A stretch of 64,000 nt of DNA. It comes from BOKV01 sp049289295 (GTDB lineage: Bacteria; Pseudomonadota; Alphaproteobacteria; Rhizobiales; Rhizobiaceae). The notes beneath the pieces were generated by a model. That model was not told the DNA's origin. It worked only from the letters and a program-made list of their open reading frames with translations, and searched no databases. Every line of letters begins with the position of its first letter. The stretch's first letter is position 1. Shown here piece after piece: positions 26,747 to 37,300 of the stretch. The stretch is from positions 62,001-126,000 of the forward strand of contig JBATLL010000016.1 of the NCBI GenBank assembly GCA_049289295.1, written 5' to 3'. The position numbers and the translations under genes are program-made.

Positions 26747-27472
26747 ATGTTCCTGGGCGAAGCCACACTTCCCGACGATGAACGCATCTATGCAATCGGC
26801 GATGTTCACGGCAGGCTTGATCTGCTGGAGATGATGCTTGCACGCATCGAGGCCGACCGCGCGGCAAAACCGGTTGCGCGTTCTGCGGTTCTGTTTGTCG
26901 GGGACTATACGGATCGCGGGCCACAGTCGCGGGAAGTGCTCGACCGGCTCTGTGTCCTTGCTTCGGATCAGTCCTTCATCTTTCTTCGGGGCAATCACGA
27001 CCAATGGCTGGAAAACTTCATGGATGAGCCGGAGGCATCCGGAGACAAGTTTCTTTACTGGGGAGGCATGGCAACGCTTCGCTCCTACGGGGTGGATGTC
27101 GAGGCAGGCCGCACGTTGAAGGAACTGTCGCGCGACCTGGTGCGCCGCTTTCCCGCTTCCCATCGAAGGTTCCTCGCCTCCCTTGCCGATTGCCATATCG
27201 CGGGCGATTACTTCTTTGTCCATGCCGGGGTTCGACCCGGCGTGCAACTGGACCAGCAGGAACAGCATGACCTCCTGTGGATACGCGATGAATTCCTTTC
27301 GCACCCCGGCTCCTTCGGCAAGGTCGTGGTACACGGCCACACGCCGCGCTCGACCGTCGAACTGATGCCCAACCGCATCAACGTCGACACGCGGGCTTTT
27401 CAAAGCGGTGTGTTGAGCTGTGTTGTTCTGGAAGGCCAGGGCCATCGCCTGATTCAGGCTTGCGCGGACTAG
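26747..27472 (+). CDS. calcineurin-like serine/threonine phosphatase
   Basis: A 241-residue metallophosphatase of the PPP type, with all metal-binding motifs in order: GDVHGR near residue 18, GDYTDRG near 53, GNHDQW near 84 and VHGHTP near 198. Relatives include PrpA/PrpB and bacteriophage lambda phosphatase. The physiological substrate is unknown. GGGGAGGGG lies immediately upstream; GTG 26744 is also open but ATG 26747 fits better. It is 55 bp downstream of the NDUFA12-like gene on the same strand. Confidence 0.92.
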   Translation: MFLGEATLPDDERIYAIGDVHGRLDLLEMMLARIEADRAAKPVARSAVLFVGDYTDRGPQSREVLDRLCVLASDQSFIFLRGNHDQWLENFMDEPEASGDKFLYWGGMATLRSYGVDVEAGRTLKELSRDLVRRFPASHRRFLASLADCHIAGDYFFVHAGVRPGVQLDQQEQHDLLWIRDEFLSHPGSFGKVVVHGHTPRSTVELMPNRINVDTRAFQSGVLSCVVLEGQGHRLIQACAD

Positions 27473-27553
27473 TGGTTCGCAATGCCCCGGTTGTAGCGCC
27501 GTGAGCCTTGGAGAAGTCCGATTCGCATGTTATGCGAAAGGCATATTGCGGCG

Positions 27554-28012
27554 ATGCGGGTGAATTTCTCCATGATTTCCAGACTCTTCAGATTCTGTAC
27601 GGCCCTGGCCGTGGCGGTTGGTCTGTATGCAGGCCTGCCGCATTTCGCGAACGCGCAGGAATCGGGCGAGCGCATCGTCAATCGTGTCGCGGAGTTCTAC
27701 GGCATCGACAAGATTACCGGCCGCATCATCACCTTCGATGTCTATATCGACGAAACGGTTCGCTTCGGCGCACTGCACGTCACACCCCGTGTCTGCTATT
27801 CACGCCCGGCGACGGAGACACCCAAGACAACGAGCTTTGTCGAGGTCGATGAAATCACGCTCGACCGGCAGATTCGCAGGATTTTCACAGGCTGGATGTT
27901 TGCAGACAGTCCCGGCCTCAATGCCGTTGAGCATCCCGTCTATGACATCTGGCTGAAAGACTGCAAGATGGACACAGACGAAGCCCCGCCGCCGGAAGCC
28001 CCAGCCAACTGA
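27554..28012 (+). CDS. DUF2155 family secreted protein
   Basis: A 152-residue protein with a signal peptide (cleavage after ANA, about residue 35) and the DUF2155 core: ALHVTPRVCYSRP, a central FVEVDEI and the C-terminal RIFTGWMFADSPGLNAVEH segment followed by YDIWLKDC. The two conserved Cys probably form a disulfide. The family is conserved in Alphaproteobacteria next to NDUFA12 and aat, but its function is unknown. Other in-frame ATGs at 27527 and 27572 are possible starts; none has a strong ribosome site. Confidence 0.85.
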   Translation: MRVNFSMISRLFRFCTALAVAVGLYAGLPHFANAQESGERIVNRVAEFYGIDKITGRIITFDVYIDETVRFGALHVTPRVCYSRPATETPKTTSFVEVDEITLDRQIRRIFTGWMFADSPGLNAVEHPVYDIWLKDCKMDTDEAPPPEAPAN

Positions 28013-28029
28013 TTGGCGGCCATTTCCGT

Positions 28030-28656
28030 TCAACGTCCGAGCGCGAAGAAATCCGCATATTCCTGAACCGCTTCCTCCAGCATCCGGCTGTAGCGTGCTT
28101 GGGGGATATCGATTGCGCCATATTTCATGAGATGTTCCGTCGTGAACTGCGTGTCCAGCAGCCTGAAGCCGCCCGCTTTCATCCGTTCGACAAGGTGGAC
28201 CAGGGCGACCTTGGAGGCATTGGTCTCGCGCGAGAACATGCTTTCGCCAAAGAAGGCAGCGCCCAGGCGAACGCCATACAATCCGCCAACCAGTTCCCCT
28301 TCGCGCCAGCATTCCACCGAATGGCAATGTCCCAATTCGTGCAGTTCGTTGTAGAGCTTGCGGATGCGCTTGTTGATCCAGGTCTTGGGCCGTGACTGCG
28401 TCGCCTGCGCGCACGCGTCGATCACTGCCGCGAAATCATGGTCGACCCGAATTTCGAACGGCTCGCTTTTCATGAACTTGCGCAGCGACCGTGGCACGTG
28501 GAACGCATCGAGCGGCAACACGCCGCGCAGTTCCGGCTCGACCCAGAACAGGCCCGGATCGTCCGCTGATTCAGCCATGGGAAAGATGCCGCAGGCATAG
28601 GCTTTCAAAAGCACCTGCGGTGTTATCTCCAGCAAAATGTCCTGCGCGCCACTCAT
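28030..28656 (-). CDS. aat: leucyl/phenylalanyl-tRNA--protein transferase
   Basis: Aat adds Leu or Phe from tRNA to N-terminal Arg or Lys, creating a ClpS/ClpAP degradation signal (N-degron). The 208-residue protein has the standard motifs: GIFPMAES near 18, [22 protein letters not shown] near 35, [12 protein letters not shown] near 74, the [17 protein letters not shown] segment near 105 and [11 protein letters not shown] near 160. It is 18 bp downstream of accC and probably shares its transcript. Confidence 0.96.
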   Translation of the reverse strand: MSGAQDILLEITPQVLLKAYACGIFPMAESADDPGLFWVEPELRGVLPLDAFHVPRSLRKFMKSEPFEIRVDHDFAAVIDACAQATQSRPKTWINKRIRKLYNELHELGHCHSVECWREGELVGGLYGVRLGAAFFGESMFSRETNASKVALVHLVERMKAGGFRLLDTQFTTEHLMKYGAIDIPQARYSRMLEEAVQEYADFFALGR

Positions 28657-28674
28657 GCACCCAATGTGGCGCTG

Positions 28675-30018
28675 TCAGGCCTTGTTCGCAAGATAGTGTT
28701 CCAGCCAGTGAATATCGTAATTGCCATCCTGCATGTCCGGATTTGAAACCAGGTCACGGAAGAGCGGCAGCGTCGTGTTGATGCCGTCGACGACATATTC
28801 GTCCAGCGCCCGCCGCAACCGCATCAGGCACTCGACGCGATTGCGTCCATGCACGATCAGCTTTCCAATCAGGCTGTCATAGTGCGGTGGTATGCGATAG
28901 CCCTGATACACGCCGGAATCGACGCGCACGCCCAGCCCGCCGGGCGGGTGGTAATAGGTGATCGTACCGGGCGAGGGGACGAATGTTTCGGGATGTTCCG
29001 CATTGATGCGGCATTCGATGGCATGGCCGTTGAAGACGATGTCATTCTGCGTGACCGACATGCCACCGCCTGAAGCAACACGGATCTGCTCGTTCACCAG
29101 ATCGATACCGGTAATCATCTCGGTCACCGGATGTTCGACCTGAAGGCGGGTATTCATCTCGATGAAGTAGAATTCACCGTCCTCGTAGAGAAACTCGATC
29201 GTGCCCGCACCGGAATAGCCAAGGCCCTGGATGGCGCTGGAGCAGATTTCGCCGATCTTTTCGCGCTGCTCGGTGTTGAGCGCAGGCGAGTTTGCTTCTT
29301 CCCAGACCTTCTGGTGACGACGCTGCAGCGAGCAGTCGCGTTCGCCAAGATGAATGCCGCCGCCCTTGCCATCGCCCAGAACCTGGATTTCGATGTGGCG
29401 CGGTTTGCCAAGATACTTCTCGATGTAGACAGCGTCATCGCCAAAGGCCGCCCCCGCTTCCGAGCGGGCCGTGTGCAGCGCCTCGGCAAGGTCGCCCTCG
29501 GTGCGCGCCACCTTCATGCCGCGCCCACCGCCACCTGAAGCAGCCTTGATCAGCACCGGGTAACCGATCTCCGCGGCCACGCGCTTGGCCGTGTCCTCGT
29601 CATTGACTGCGCCATCGGAGCCTGGAACGACCGGAATGCCTAGCCGCTTGGCGGTGTTCTTGGCTTCAATCTTGTCACCCATGATGCGGATATGGTTTGC
29701 GCTCGGCCCGATGAAGGTGATGCCATGCGCCTCCAGCACATCGGCGAATTTTGCATTCTCCGACAGGAAGCCGTAGCCTGGATGGATCGCGTCAGCCCCG
29801 GTTATCTCGCAGGCAGCGAGAATCTCGTGCATGTTGAGGTAGCTCTCGCGCGATGGCGGCGGGCCAATGCACACGCTCTCATCGGCAAGGCGTACATGCA
29901 TCGCCTCGGAATCAGCCGTGGAATGAACGGCAACCGTCTTGATGCCCAGTTCCTTGCAGGCCCGAAGGATCCGCAGTGCGATTTCGCCGCGATTGGCGAT
30001 CAGTACCTTGTTGAACAT
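28675..30018 (-). CDS. accC: acetyl-CoA carboxylase, biotin carboxylase subunit
   Basis: AccC carboxylates the biotin on AccB with bicarbonate and ATP, starting fatty-acid synthesis. The 447-residue length, MFNKVLIANRGEIALRILRA start, ATP-grasp glycine loop KAASGGGGRGMK (near 159), HIEIQVLGD near 209, ERDCSLQRRHQK near 228 and EMNTRLQVEHPVTE near 287 are all canonical. It follows accB by 18 bp. Confidence 0.98.
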   Translation of the reverse strand: MFNKVLIANRGEIALRILRACKELGIKTVAVHSTADSEAMHVRLADESVCIGPPPSRESYLNMHEILAACEITGADAIHPGYGFLSENAKFADVLEAHGITFIGPSANHIRIMGDKIEAKNTAKRLGIPVVPGSDGAVNDEDTAKRVAAEIGYPVLIKAASGGGGRGMKVARTEGDLAEALHTARSEAGAAFGDDAVYIEKYLGKPRHIEIQVLGDGKGGGIHLGERDCSLQRRHQKVWEEANSPALNTEQREKIGEICSSAIQGLGYSGAGTIEFLYEDGEFYFIEMNTRLQVEHPVTEMITGIDLVNEQIRVASGGGMSVTQNDIVFNGHAIECRINAEHPETFVPSPGTITYYHPPGGLGVRVDSGVYQGYRIPPHYDSLIGKLIVHGRNRVECLMRLRRALDEYVVDGINTTLPLFRDLVSNPDMQDGNYDIHWLEHYLANKA

Positions 30019-30036
30019 GCTGTCCGCTTTCGCCGT

Positions 30037-30498
30037 TCACTCGATGATCATCAGCGGTTCGCCATATTCCACCGGCTGCCCGTCTTCCACCAGCATGGCG
30101 GTAATGGTTCCTGCGCGTGGCGCGGGTATCTGGTTCATGGTCTTCATGGCTTCGACGATCATGATCGTCTGGCCAACCTTGACCTTGTCGCCAATGGCAA
30201 CGAATGGCTTGGCGCCGGGTGCTGGAGACAAGTAGGCCGTGCCTACCATTGGAGAAGGAACAGCGCCCGGGTTCTTGGCCGGATCGGCAGGTGCGGCAGG
30301 CGTTTCGCTTGCAGCAACCGCTGCGGCGGGGGTCGCGACAGGTGCGGTGATGTGCATCGGCTGCGCATATCCGCCACGCACGACGCGGATACGCAAGTCA
30401 TCCTGCTCAACCTCGATTTCGGTCAGATCGGTATCCTTCAGCAGTTCTGCGAGGTCCCTGATCAAGGCCTGGTCGATGGCCGGTTTTTTCGAAGTCAT
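30037..30498 (-). CDS. accB: acetyl-CoA carboxylase, biotin carboxyl carrier protein
   Basis: AccB carries biotin between the two half-reactions of acetyl-CoA carboxylase. With ATG 30498 (AGGG 8 bp upstream) the protein has 153 residues: an N-terminal helical part with [20 protein letters not shown], a Pro/Ala-rich linker (about 55-75) and a biotinyl domain with the biotin Lys in VEAMKTMNQ. An upstream ATG at 30558 is open but adds a poor sequence. aroQ, normally just upstream in this order, is missing; see findings. Confidence 0.97.
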   Translation of the reverse strand: MTSKKPAIDQALIRDLAELLKDTDLTEIEVEQDDLRIRVVRGGYAQPMHITAPVATPAAAVAASETPAAPADPAKNPGAVPSPMVGTAYLSPAPGAKPFVAIGDKVKVGQTIMIVEAMKTMNQIPAPRAGTITAMLVEDGQPVEYGEPLMIIE

Positions 30499-30790
30499 TT
30501 TTGAAGCCCTGTTCTGGTTATTCTCTCGGGATCCGTCGACTGCGCTGGAGCCGGTCATTTAGGATCGCGCCCTTATATCGGCTGTACCTGCAAGAGAAAA
30601 GCCTGTCTTTTTCGGCAAAATCCCGGCCTTGCGCAGACCCTGCAACAATCCGGCCTTATGTTTCGCAATGCAAGCGGTGAGTGGCGCGCCGTGGCGGCAG
30701 GAGGGCAGGTGGCGGTGATTTTCCACAGCCAACGCACAAAGCGGGCGGCAAATCGCGATCTGCCGCTCCGCAGGTTCGGTTATGATCAAC

Positions 30791-31558
30791 TCAGCAGGTC
30801 GCCTTGCCGCAGGATTTCAGGTTGGCAACCTTGACATTGAGCGCGTCGAAGCCGACCGCGCCAAACACCACTTCATCGCCGATCACGTAGGACGGCGTAC
30901 CGGTGATGCCGAGGCCATCCGCCAGCTGGTAGACTTCGCGGAAACCGTCGATGATTTCCTTCTTCTCGGATTCAGCCTTGACCGCATCGCGGTCCGCTCC
31001 CAGCGATACCGCCAGATCGAGCGCAACCTTGCCGTCCTTTCGTCCGGGCGCACTAAGCAGCAACTGGTGGAATTCCGCCGACTTTTCCGGCATCAGCCGG
31101 TTGAAGGCCTGGCTTATCTTGTGCGCTTCAAGCGAGGCTTCGCCCAGGACCGGGAACTCCTTGAGAATGAAACGGATGCTCTTGTCCTGCTCGACGAACC
31201 TGTTCATGTCGGAAAGCGCACGCTGGCAGAAGCCGCAATTATAGTCGAAGAATTCCACGACAGTGATCGCAGCCTTCGGATCGCCGATTTCGACCTGATG
31301 GTCGGAGTTGTAGATCTGCTCCTTCATGTCGGACAGCGTCTGGGCCTGCGAAACACGCTTTTCTTCTTCCTGCGCGCGCTCAAGCGCTGTCTGGACTTCC
31401 AGCATCAGTTTGGGATTGCTCAGCAGATAATCCTTGATGATCGCCTCGATTTCGGTGCGCTCCTCGTCGCTGAACGCATGCGCGGGAAGGCTGGTGGCAG
31501 TGACCGCGGCAAGAGCGGCAAGTCCGGCAGTCGCCGAGCGGATGAAGCTGGATATCAT
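30791..31558 (-). CDS. DsbA-family thiol:disulfide oxidoreductase
   Basis: A 255-residue exported thioredoxin-fold protein. The signal peptide ends at AHA-F (residue 28). An N-terminal coiled-coil segment (about 50-80) precedes the DsbA domain with the redox pair C108-G-F-C111 and the cis-Pro loop GITGTPSYVIGD near 222. This layout resembles ScsC/DsbA-like proteins whose N-terminal helix can oligomerise. AGGAGAA lies upstream of ATG 31558. It follows the M48 protease gene by about 70 bp, and both act in the periplasm. Confidence 0.9.
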   Translation of the reverse strand: MISSFIRSATAGLAALAAVTATSLPAHAFSDEERTEIEAIIKDYLLSNPKLMLEVQTALERAQEEEKRVSQAQTLSDMKEQIYNSDHQVEIGDPKAAITVVEFFDYNCGFCQRALSDMNRFVEQDKSIRFILKEFPVLGEASLEAHKISQAFNRLMPEKSAEFHQLLLSAPGRKDGKVALDLAVSLGADRDAVKAESEKKEIIDGFREVYQLADGLGITGTPSYVIGDEVVFGAVGFDALNVKVANLKSCGKATC

Positions 31559-31628
31559 TGTTGGAAATTCTCCTGTTGCCACACCAGCGCGCGCCGATGC
31601 GATGCGTTTGCCCATTTGGTCGGCAAAC

Positions 31629-32999
31629 CTACTTCTTGGGAAGTTTATATTCGATTATGTCCTGCATACGAAGCCATTCCGGGCTTCCGTTCTTCAAATT
31701 TGGTTGAGCGATCTTGGCGAGCCGCTTTGCATCCTTGATCTGGAACGAAAAGAAGGCTTCCTGTGCCGCAGCCGCTCTCGCCAGCGTTTCCTCGTTCATC
31801 TGCGCATAGGCGCGCGCCAGCAATCCGTAACCACGCGGGCTTGTGGGGTCGCGGGCCACGCCAGCCTTGATCTCCGCAACGGCCTTGGAAAGATTTCCCG
31901 GTTCGCGTGTCTCAAGCAGTGCATGGCCCAGTTCAACCCGCATCAGACCGGTCTTGTAGCGATCCATCGAAATCGCCTTCTGGAACGAGGGAACGGCCGC
32001 CTTGGCATTACCGCTTCGCAACAGGACCTCGCCGCGCATTTCGTGAAGGTAGGGATTGTTGGGCTGTTCCTTGATAAGCCCATCAAGGATGGGAACCGCG
32101 CGCGCCGCATTGCCGCGCAGGAACATGGAAATTGCCAGCCCGTAGCGTGCCGGTGCACCTTGCGGGTCATTGCGGAACATCGACTGCAATTCACCGCTTT
32201 CACCCGTATAGGCGGCGATCTTTGCTCGCGCCATGTCATGCCGCAGTTGCAGCACCGGATCGTCCTTGCGCTCGAAATTCGGGCTCTTGCGCGCCAGCGT
32301 TTCCATCAAGGCAATCCGGTCGCGGGGAAGGGGGTGGCTTTGCAGGTACGGATCGACCCGGCTTCCCGAAAACAGCAGGTTCTGGGAGAAGCGTTCGAAT
32401 GTCTTGAGAATGCCCTTTGCCGATTGCCCGGTCTGGTCGAGAACCTTGAGCGCATAGCTGTCGGCGGAGGCTTCCTCCGAACGCCGATAGGCGAGCAGGT
32501 CACGCAGGATGGCCGATTGTCCGCCAAGTGCCAGCGCCTGTCCGGCTGCATTGCCGGCGTCGCCGCCCGCAACGATCGCGCCAGCACCCGCAAGCATCGC
32601 CAGGACAGCGAGGATGTTTGCCTTGTCGAGGCGGTCCCGCAGCCGGTTCTGGTGGCCTCCCACGATATGACCGGTCTCGTGCGCCAGCACGCCGATGATC
32701 TCGTTTGGATTTTCGGCAATCTTCAGGGCACCCGTATTGACGAACATGCGCCGTCCCGTGACGAACGCGTTGAAAGAATTGTCGTTGACGATGTAGATGT
32801 CGATGGCACCCTTGCCGAGCCCGGCCGCGCGGAAGATCGGCAGCGTATAGTCGCGCAACAGAGCTTCGATTTCTGCATCGCGCACAAGGTTGGGACCACT
32901 GCGCTGCGCCTGCGCCAGGACAACCGACTGGCAAAGCAGTCCGATCGCTGCAAGCAGCGTGCCCAGCAGGCGAAGTGGCGAAATCCGGCAGGTTGTCAT
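31629..32999 (-). CDS. BepA-like M48 zinc metalloprotease with TPR repeats
   Basis: A 456-residue exported protein: signal peptide (about 1-32), M48 peptidase domain with HETGH near 106 and the third ligand in EEASADSYAL near 175, then TPR repeats over about 240-420. E. coli BepA has the same arrangement and helps assemble or degrade the LPS translocon and other outer-membrane proteins. That role is an inference here. It is first in the minus-strand group that continues to the DsbA-like gene and accBC. Confidence 0.9.
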   Translation of the reverse strand: MTTCRISPLRLLGTLLAAIGLLCQSVVLAQAQRSGPNLVRDAEIEALLRDYTLPIFRAAGLGKGAIDIYIVNDNSFNAFVTGRRMFVNTGALKIAENPNEIIGVLAHETGHIVGGHQNRLRDRLDKANILAVLAMLAGAGAIVAGGDAGNAAGQALALGGQSAILRDLLAYRRSEEASADSYALKVLDQTGQSAKGILKTFERFSQNLLFSGSRVDPYLQSHPLPRDRIALMETLARKSPNFERKDDPVLQLRHDMARAKIAAYTGESGELQSMFRNDPQGAPARYGLAISMFLRGNAARAVPILDGLIKEQPNNPYLHEMRGEVLLRSGNAKAAVPSFQKAISMDRYKTGLMRVELGHALLETREPGNLSKAVAEIKAGVARDPTSPRGYGLLARAYAQMNEETLARAAAAQEAFFSFQIKDAKRLAKIAQPNLKNGSPEWLRMQDIIEYKLPKK

Positions 33000-33125
33000 G
33001 ACCGCAAACTTAATGCTCGGGATGGTTCATTGCAAATGGCTGCAACCATCAAGACAGCTATTCTGGCTATTTTCGGGCACAGTATCGCTTTTTGCGATCC
33101 CTGCCGTTAAACAGCGCCCAAGTCA

Positions 33126-34298
33126 ATGAAGCAGAATCCGCCCATGCCTTTCATTCCTTCTTCGCGCAGTGACATCGAACCGTTCCGCGCCATGTCAATC
33201 GTTGCCAGGGCTGCCGAACTGGCTGGTGATGGGCGCGACATCATCTCGATGTGCGTTGGCCAGCCTTCCGCGCCAGCACCGGCAACCGCTCGTGCTGCTG
33301 CTGCCAGGGCAATCGCGGAGGGAGCAATCGGCTATACCAGCGCAGCGGGAACGATGGCCCTGCGCGAGCGGATCGCAGCCTGGTATGGCCAGCGTTATGG
33401 TGTCATTGCAGACCCGGCACGGGTCTATGTCACCACCGGCTCTTCGGCGGGCTTCATTCTGGCATTTCTTGCATCATTCGACACCGGCGCCCGCGTCGCC
33501 ATCCCATCACCGGGATATCCCGCCTACCGCAATATCCTGAAGGCGCTCTCGCTTGAGCCAGTCGAGATCGAAACGCATGCTGGCGAGCGCTGGGTCATTA
33601 CGCCCGAGCAATTGGCGCGGGCGCACAAGGCAGCACCGCTTGCAGGGGTTCTCGTTGCCAATCCGAACAATCCCAACGGCACGATGATGAAACCCGAAGC
33701 GTTTGCCGCGCTAAACGATTGGACCCGCCGCGAAAGGGTCCGGTTCATCTCCGATGAAATCTATCATGGCCTCACCTATGGCGTTGCCGAGACCACGGCT
33801 CTGGCACTCGATGACGAGGCGATCATCATCAATTCATTTTCCAAATATTTCTGCATGACCGGATGGCGCGTCGGCTGGATGGTCGTGCCGAAATCCCTGG
33901 TGGAAGCAATCGACCGCCTGCAGCAGAATGCCTTCATCTGCGCGCCGGAAGTTTCCCAGATTGCAGCTCTCGGCGCTTTTGACGGCCTGCCGGAACTTGA
34001 AGCGACCCGCGCCGGTTACATGCGCAATCGCGACATCATTCTCGCGCGGCTGTCTGCAATTGGCGTGACGCAGATCCAGCCGATCGATGGCGCCTTTTAT
34101 GCCTATGCCGATGTTTCGCATCTCGCGAATGATAGCGAGAACCTTGCCGCACGCCTGCTGGAGGAGGCAGGCGTTGCAGTGACGCCAGGCACGGATTTCG
34201 ATACGGCACGGGGGCGCAACTGGATGCGTTTTTCCTTTTGCGGAGATTCAGCGCGCCTTGAGGAAGGTTTCGACCGGATCGCCGCCTGGCTGAAATGA
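33126..34298 (+). CDS. class I/II PLP-dependent aminotransferase
   Basis: A 390-residue fold-type I aminotransferase with SMCVGQPS near 40, TTGSSAGF near 102, PNNPNGTMM near 178, the DEIYHGLTYG segment near 209 and the PLP Lys240 in SFSKYFCMTGWRVGW. It belongs with aspartate/branched aminotransferase-like proteins; the amino donor cannot be assigned. ATG 33126 or ATG 33144 may be used. It is divergent from the M48 gene and convergent with rne. Confidence 0.9.
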   Translation: MKQNPPMPFIPSSRSDIEPFRAMSIVARAAELAGDGRDIISMCVGQPSAPAPATARAAAARAIAEGAIGYTSAAGTMALRERIAAWYGQRYGVIADPARVYVTTGSSAGFILAFLASFDTGARVAIPSPGYPAYRNILKALSLEPVEIETHAGERWVITPEQLARAHKAAPLAGVLVANPNNPNGTMMKPEAFAALNDWTRRERVRFISDEIYHGLTYGVAETTALALDDEAIIINSFSKYFCMTGWRVGWMVVPKSLVEAIDRLQQNAFICAPEVSQIAALGAFDGLPELEATRAGYMRNRDIILARLSAIGVTQIQPIDGAFYAYADVSHLANDSENLAARLLEEAGVAVTPGTDFDTARGRNWMRFSFCGDSARLEEGFDRIAAWLK

Positions 34299-34301
34299 AA
34301 A

Positions 34302-34327
34302 CCGCGCCAGAATTGCTTCCGGCGCGG
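34302..34327 (-). terminator. terminator hairpin for rne
   Basis: CCGCGCC (34302-34308) pairs with GGCGCGG (34321-34327), with an inner GAA/TTC stem and a 4-base loop. On the minus strand the stem is followed by GGTTTTCATTT, a fair T-tract. It lies 27 bp downstream of the rne stop and could also slow transcription from the convergent aminotransferase gene. Confidence 0.65.
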
Positions 34328-34353
34328 CCAATTTCGTCTGGTAAGGCGTTCGC

Positions 34354-37300
34354 CTAGAAGAAGCCGCCACCCCGGCGCCACCAGCCACCCTTTTTCGATT
34401 TTGCTTCATCGTCGCTTTCAGCAGAAGCAACTTCCTGCTGGAGCGGACCGCCCTGCGGGTCTTCCGATGTGGCTGCAGCCGTTGTCGGCGTGCGTGGCCT
34501 GCGGGTGTTGCGGCGGTTTCGCGCCGATTCCTGCGCTTCGGCCTCAGCTTCCTCCGAGGCATCCTCGAAAGCGGCTTCTTCATTGCTCACTTCGGCTTCA
34601 CCAGCAGGTTCGCCTGACCTCGGGGCGGGCGCATCCGTCACCAGGTCACCGTCTTCATCCTGATCGCTGGAAGCGACGGCAGGTGCAGCCTCATCGTCGG
34701 CTTCATCGCCATTGCGCGTTTCGCCATTCTCGCGATTGCGCTTGCCGCCACGCTTGCCGCGCCGACGCTTGCGCCGACCCCGCTCGCGATCTTCCTCAGA
34801 TGCCGACGCATCTTCTTCGCCGCCGTCCCGCTCATCGCCAGCGTCGGAATCTTCAGCCTCGCCCTGCTGATAATCGTCCTGCAAATCCTCGTCATTGCCG
34901 TCCGTCATTTCCTGGCCGGCATTTTCGCGATCACCCGAATCGCGACGGCCACGCCTGCGCCGCCTGCGCTTCTTGCGGCCACCCCGATCATCGTCGCTGC
35001 GTTCACGGCTTTCCTGCGACCGGCTTTCCGCTTCGTCGCCAGATTCGTCCTCGATTTCCTCGTCGAAGTCGATATCGTCCACTTCCTGCTGCTGGACTGG
35101 CGCTGGCTGCGCTGCCCTTGGCAACCTGCTGGAAGCCTCACCCTTTTCGATGGCGAAGCTCTGGCCGGGCAGCGAATCGTCGCCTTGCACGGTGATCGTC
35201 ACGCCGAAATGGTCTTCGAGTTCGCTCAGGCCGACCCGCTTGTGGTTAAGAATGTCGAGTGCAATCCCGTAAGGGCAGCGTGCAACCACGTTGAAACGCG
35301 GGTTGCGGGTCAGATGTTCCTCGATTGCACGATAGACATGCAGCGCGATTGACAAATTCGAGCGCACATGACCAAGACCCTGGCAATGCGGGCAGACTTC
35401 CATCGTGCTTTCCATCACGCTGGCACGGATGCGCTGGCGTGACATTTCCATCAGGCCGAAATGAGAGATGCGCCCAACCTGGATTCGCGCCCGGTCGTTC
35501 TTGAGTGCCTCCTTGAGGCGCTTTTCAACCGCGCGATTGTTCCGGTTCTCCTCCATGTCGATGAAGTCGATGACGATCAGCCCGGCAAGGTCACGCAGTC
35601 GCAACTGGCGCGCAACTTCGTCCGCCGCCTCAAGGTTCGTCTGAAGCGCGGTATCCTCGATGGAGTGTTCGCGCGTGGAGCGTCCCGAATTGACGTCGAT
35701 CGAGACAAGCGCCTCGGTCTGGTTCATGACGATGTACCCGCCAGAACGCAGTGTCACTTGCGGCAGAAGCAGGCGGTCAAGCTGCTGCTCGACGCCGTGG
35801 CGCGAGAAAATCGCCTGCGCTTCCGAATATTGCTTCACGTTCTTCGCATGGCTGGGCATCAGCATGCGCATGAAGTCCTTGGCTTCCTTGTAGCCTTCTT
35901 CTCCCTGCACCAGGACTTCGCCGGTATCCTTGTCGTACAGATCACGGATCGAGCGCTTGATCAGGCTGCCTTCTTCATAGACGAGGCACGGCGCGGTGGA
36001 GGAAAGTGTCAGGCTTCTCACATTCTCCCACAAGCGCATCAGATATTCGAAATCGCGTTTCACTTCGGCCTTGGTGCGGCTGGCACCGGCTGTGCGAAGG
36101 ATGACGCCCATGCCCTGAGGCACTTCCAGTTCACCTGCGATTTCCTTGAGGCGCTTGCGGTCGACAGAATTGGTGATCTTGCGCGAAATGCCGCCACCGC
36201 GCGCGGTGTTCGGCATCAGCACCGAATAGCGACCGGCCAGCGAAAGGTAGGTGGTCAGCGCCGCACCCTTGTTGCCACGCTCTTCCTTAACGACCTGGAC
36301 CAGCATGATCTGGCGGCGCTTGATGACTTCCTGGATCTTGTACTGGCGGCGCAGTTTGCGCCGGTGCGGCACTTCCTCCAGTGCATCTTCCTGGCCAACC
36401 GATTCAACGCTTTCGTCTTCTTCGCCACCCGCAACTGGGGCGGCAGGCTGGACGTCATCGCCATTCTGACCGGCTTCTGCGCCAGGTTCCTGTGTGTCTG
36501 CGTCTTCTTCTTCCGGCTCGGTGCCGTCATCAGCATCTGCAGACTCTGACGCTTCGGCGGCAGCAGCTTCAGCCGCAGCCTTTTCCTCTGCGATCTGCTT
36601 CTTGGTGCGGCGTGGCTTGCGCGCTGGTGCACGGCGCGTCTTGCGCTTCGGCGCTTCCTCGGATGCTTCGGCAGGTTCGTCGGAAGATTCGGCATCTTCC
36701 TCGCCACCTTCCGAATTCTCCTCCGCCTCCGGCGCGGGTTCCGAAATGCTGTCGGTCTCGACGGCAGCAGCTATCGAGCCACCGGATTTTCCGTCTTCCT
36801 CATCATCCGTGTCGGCGCTGGCAACCAGCTGTTCTTCATCGTCCTCGACATGCTCCGCCTGCTCGTCTGCCTCTTCTTCCTGCGAAGCTGCATCAAGCTG
36901 ATTGTCGTCCTGCGTGTCGTCGTAGTTCTCGGCGTTTGCTTCCTCGTCGGAATCGCGGAAATCTGCTTCCTCGCCGTCATTGTCGGAAGCAAGGCCTGAT
37001 TCGTCCTGCGACTGATTCCTGCCGCCACGACGCGGCCTGCGCCGACCACGGCGCTTGCCTTCGTTTTCTTCTTCCTCGCGTTCCTCAGCAGCGTCGCGCG
37101 CTTCTTCTTCAAGAAGTGCCTGCCTGTCGGCTACGGGGATTTGGTAATAGTCCGGGTGAATTTCGGAAAAGGCCAAGAAGCCATGGCGATTGCCGCCATA
37201 GTCGACGAAGGCCGCCTGAAGCGACGGTTCGACCCGTGTTACCTTAGCCAGATAGATGTTGCCGCGAAGTTGTTTCTTCGCCTGGGATTCGAAATCGAAC

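Noticed and set aside
30559..30789. A 76-codon minus-strand frame where aroQ would be expected
   Set aside because: No AroQ motif and no ribosome site; composition is random-like.
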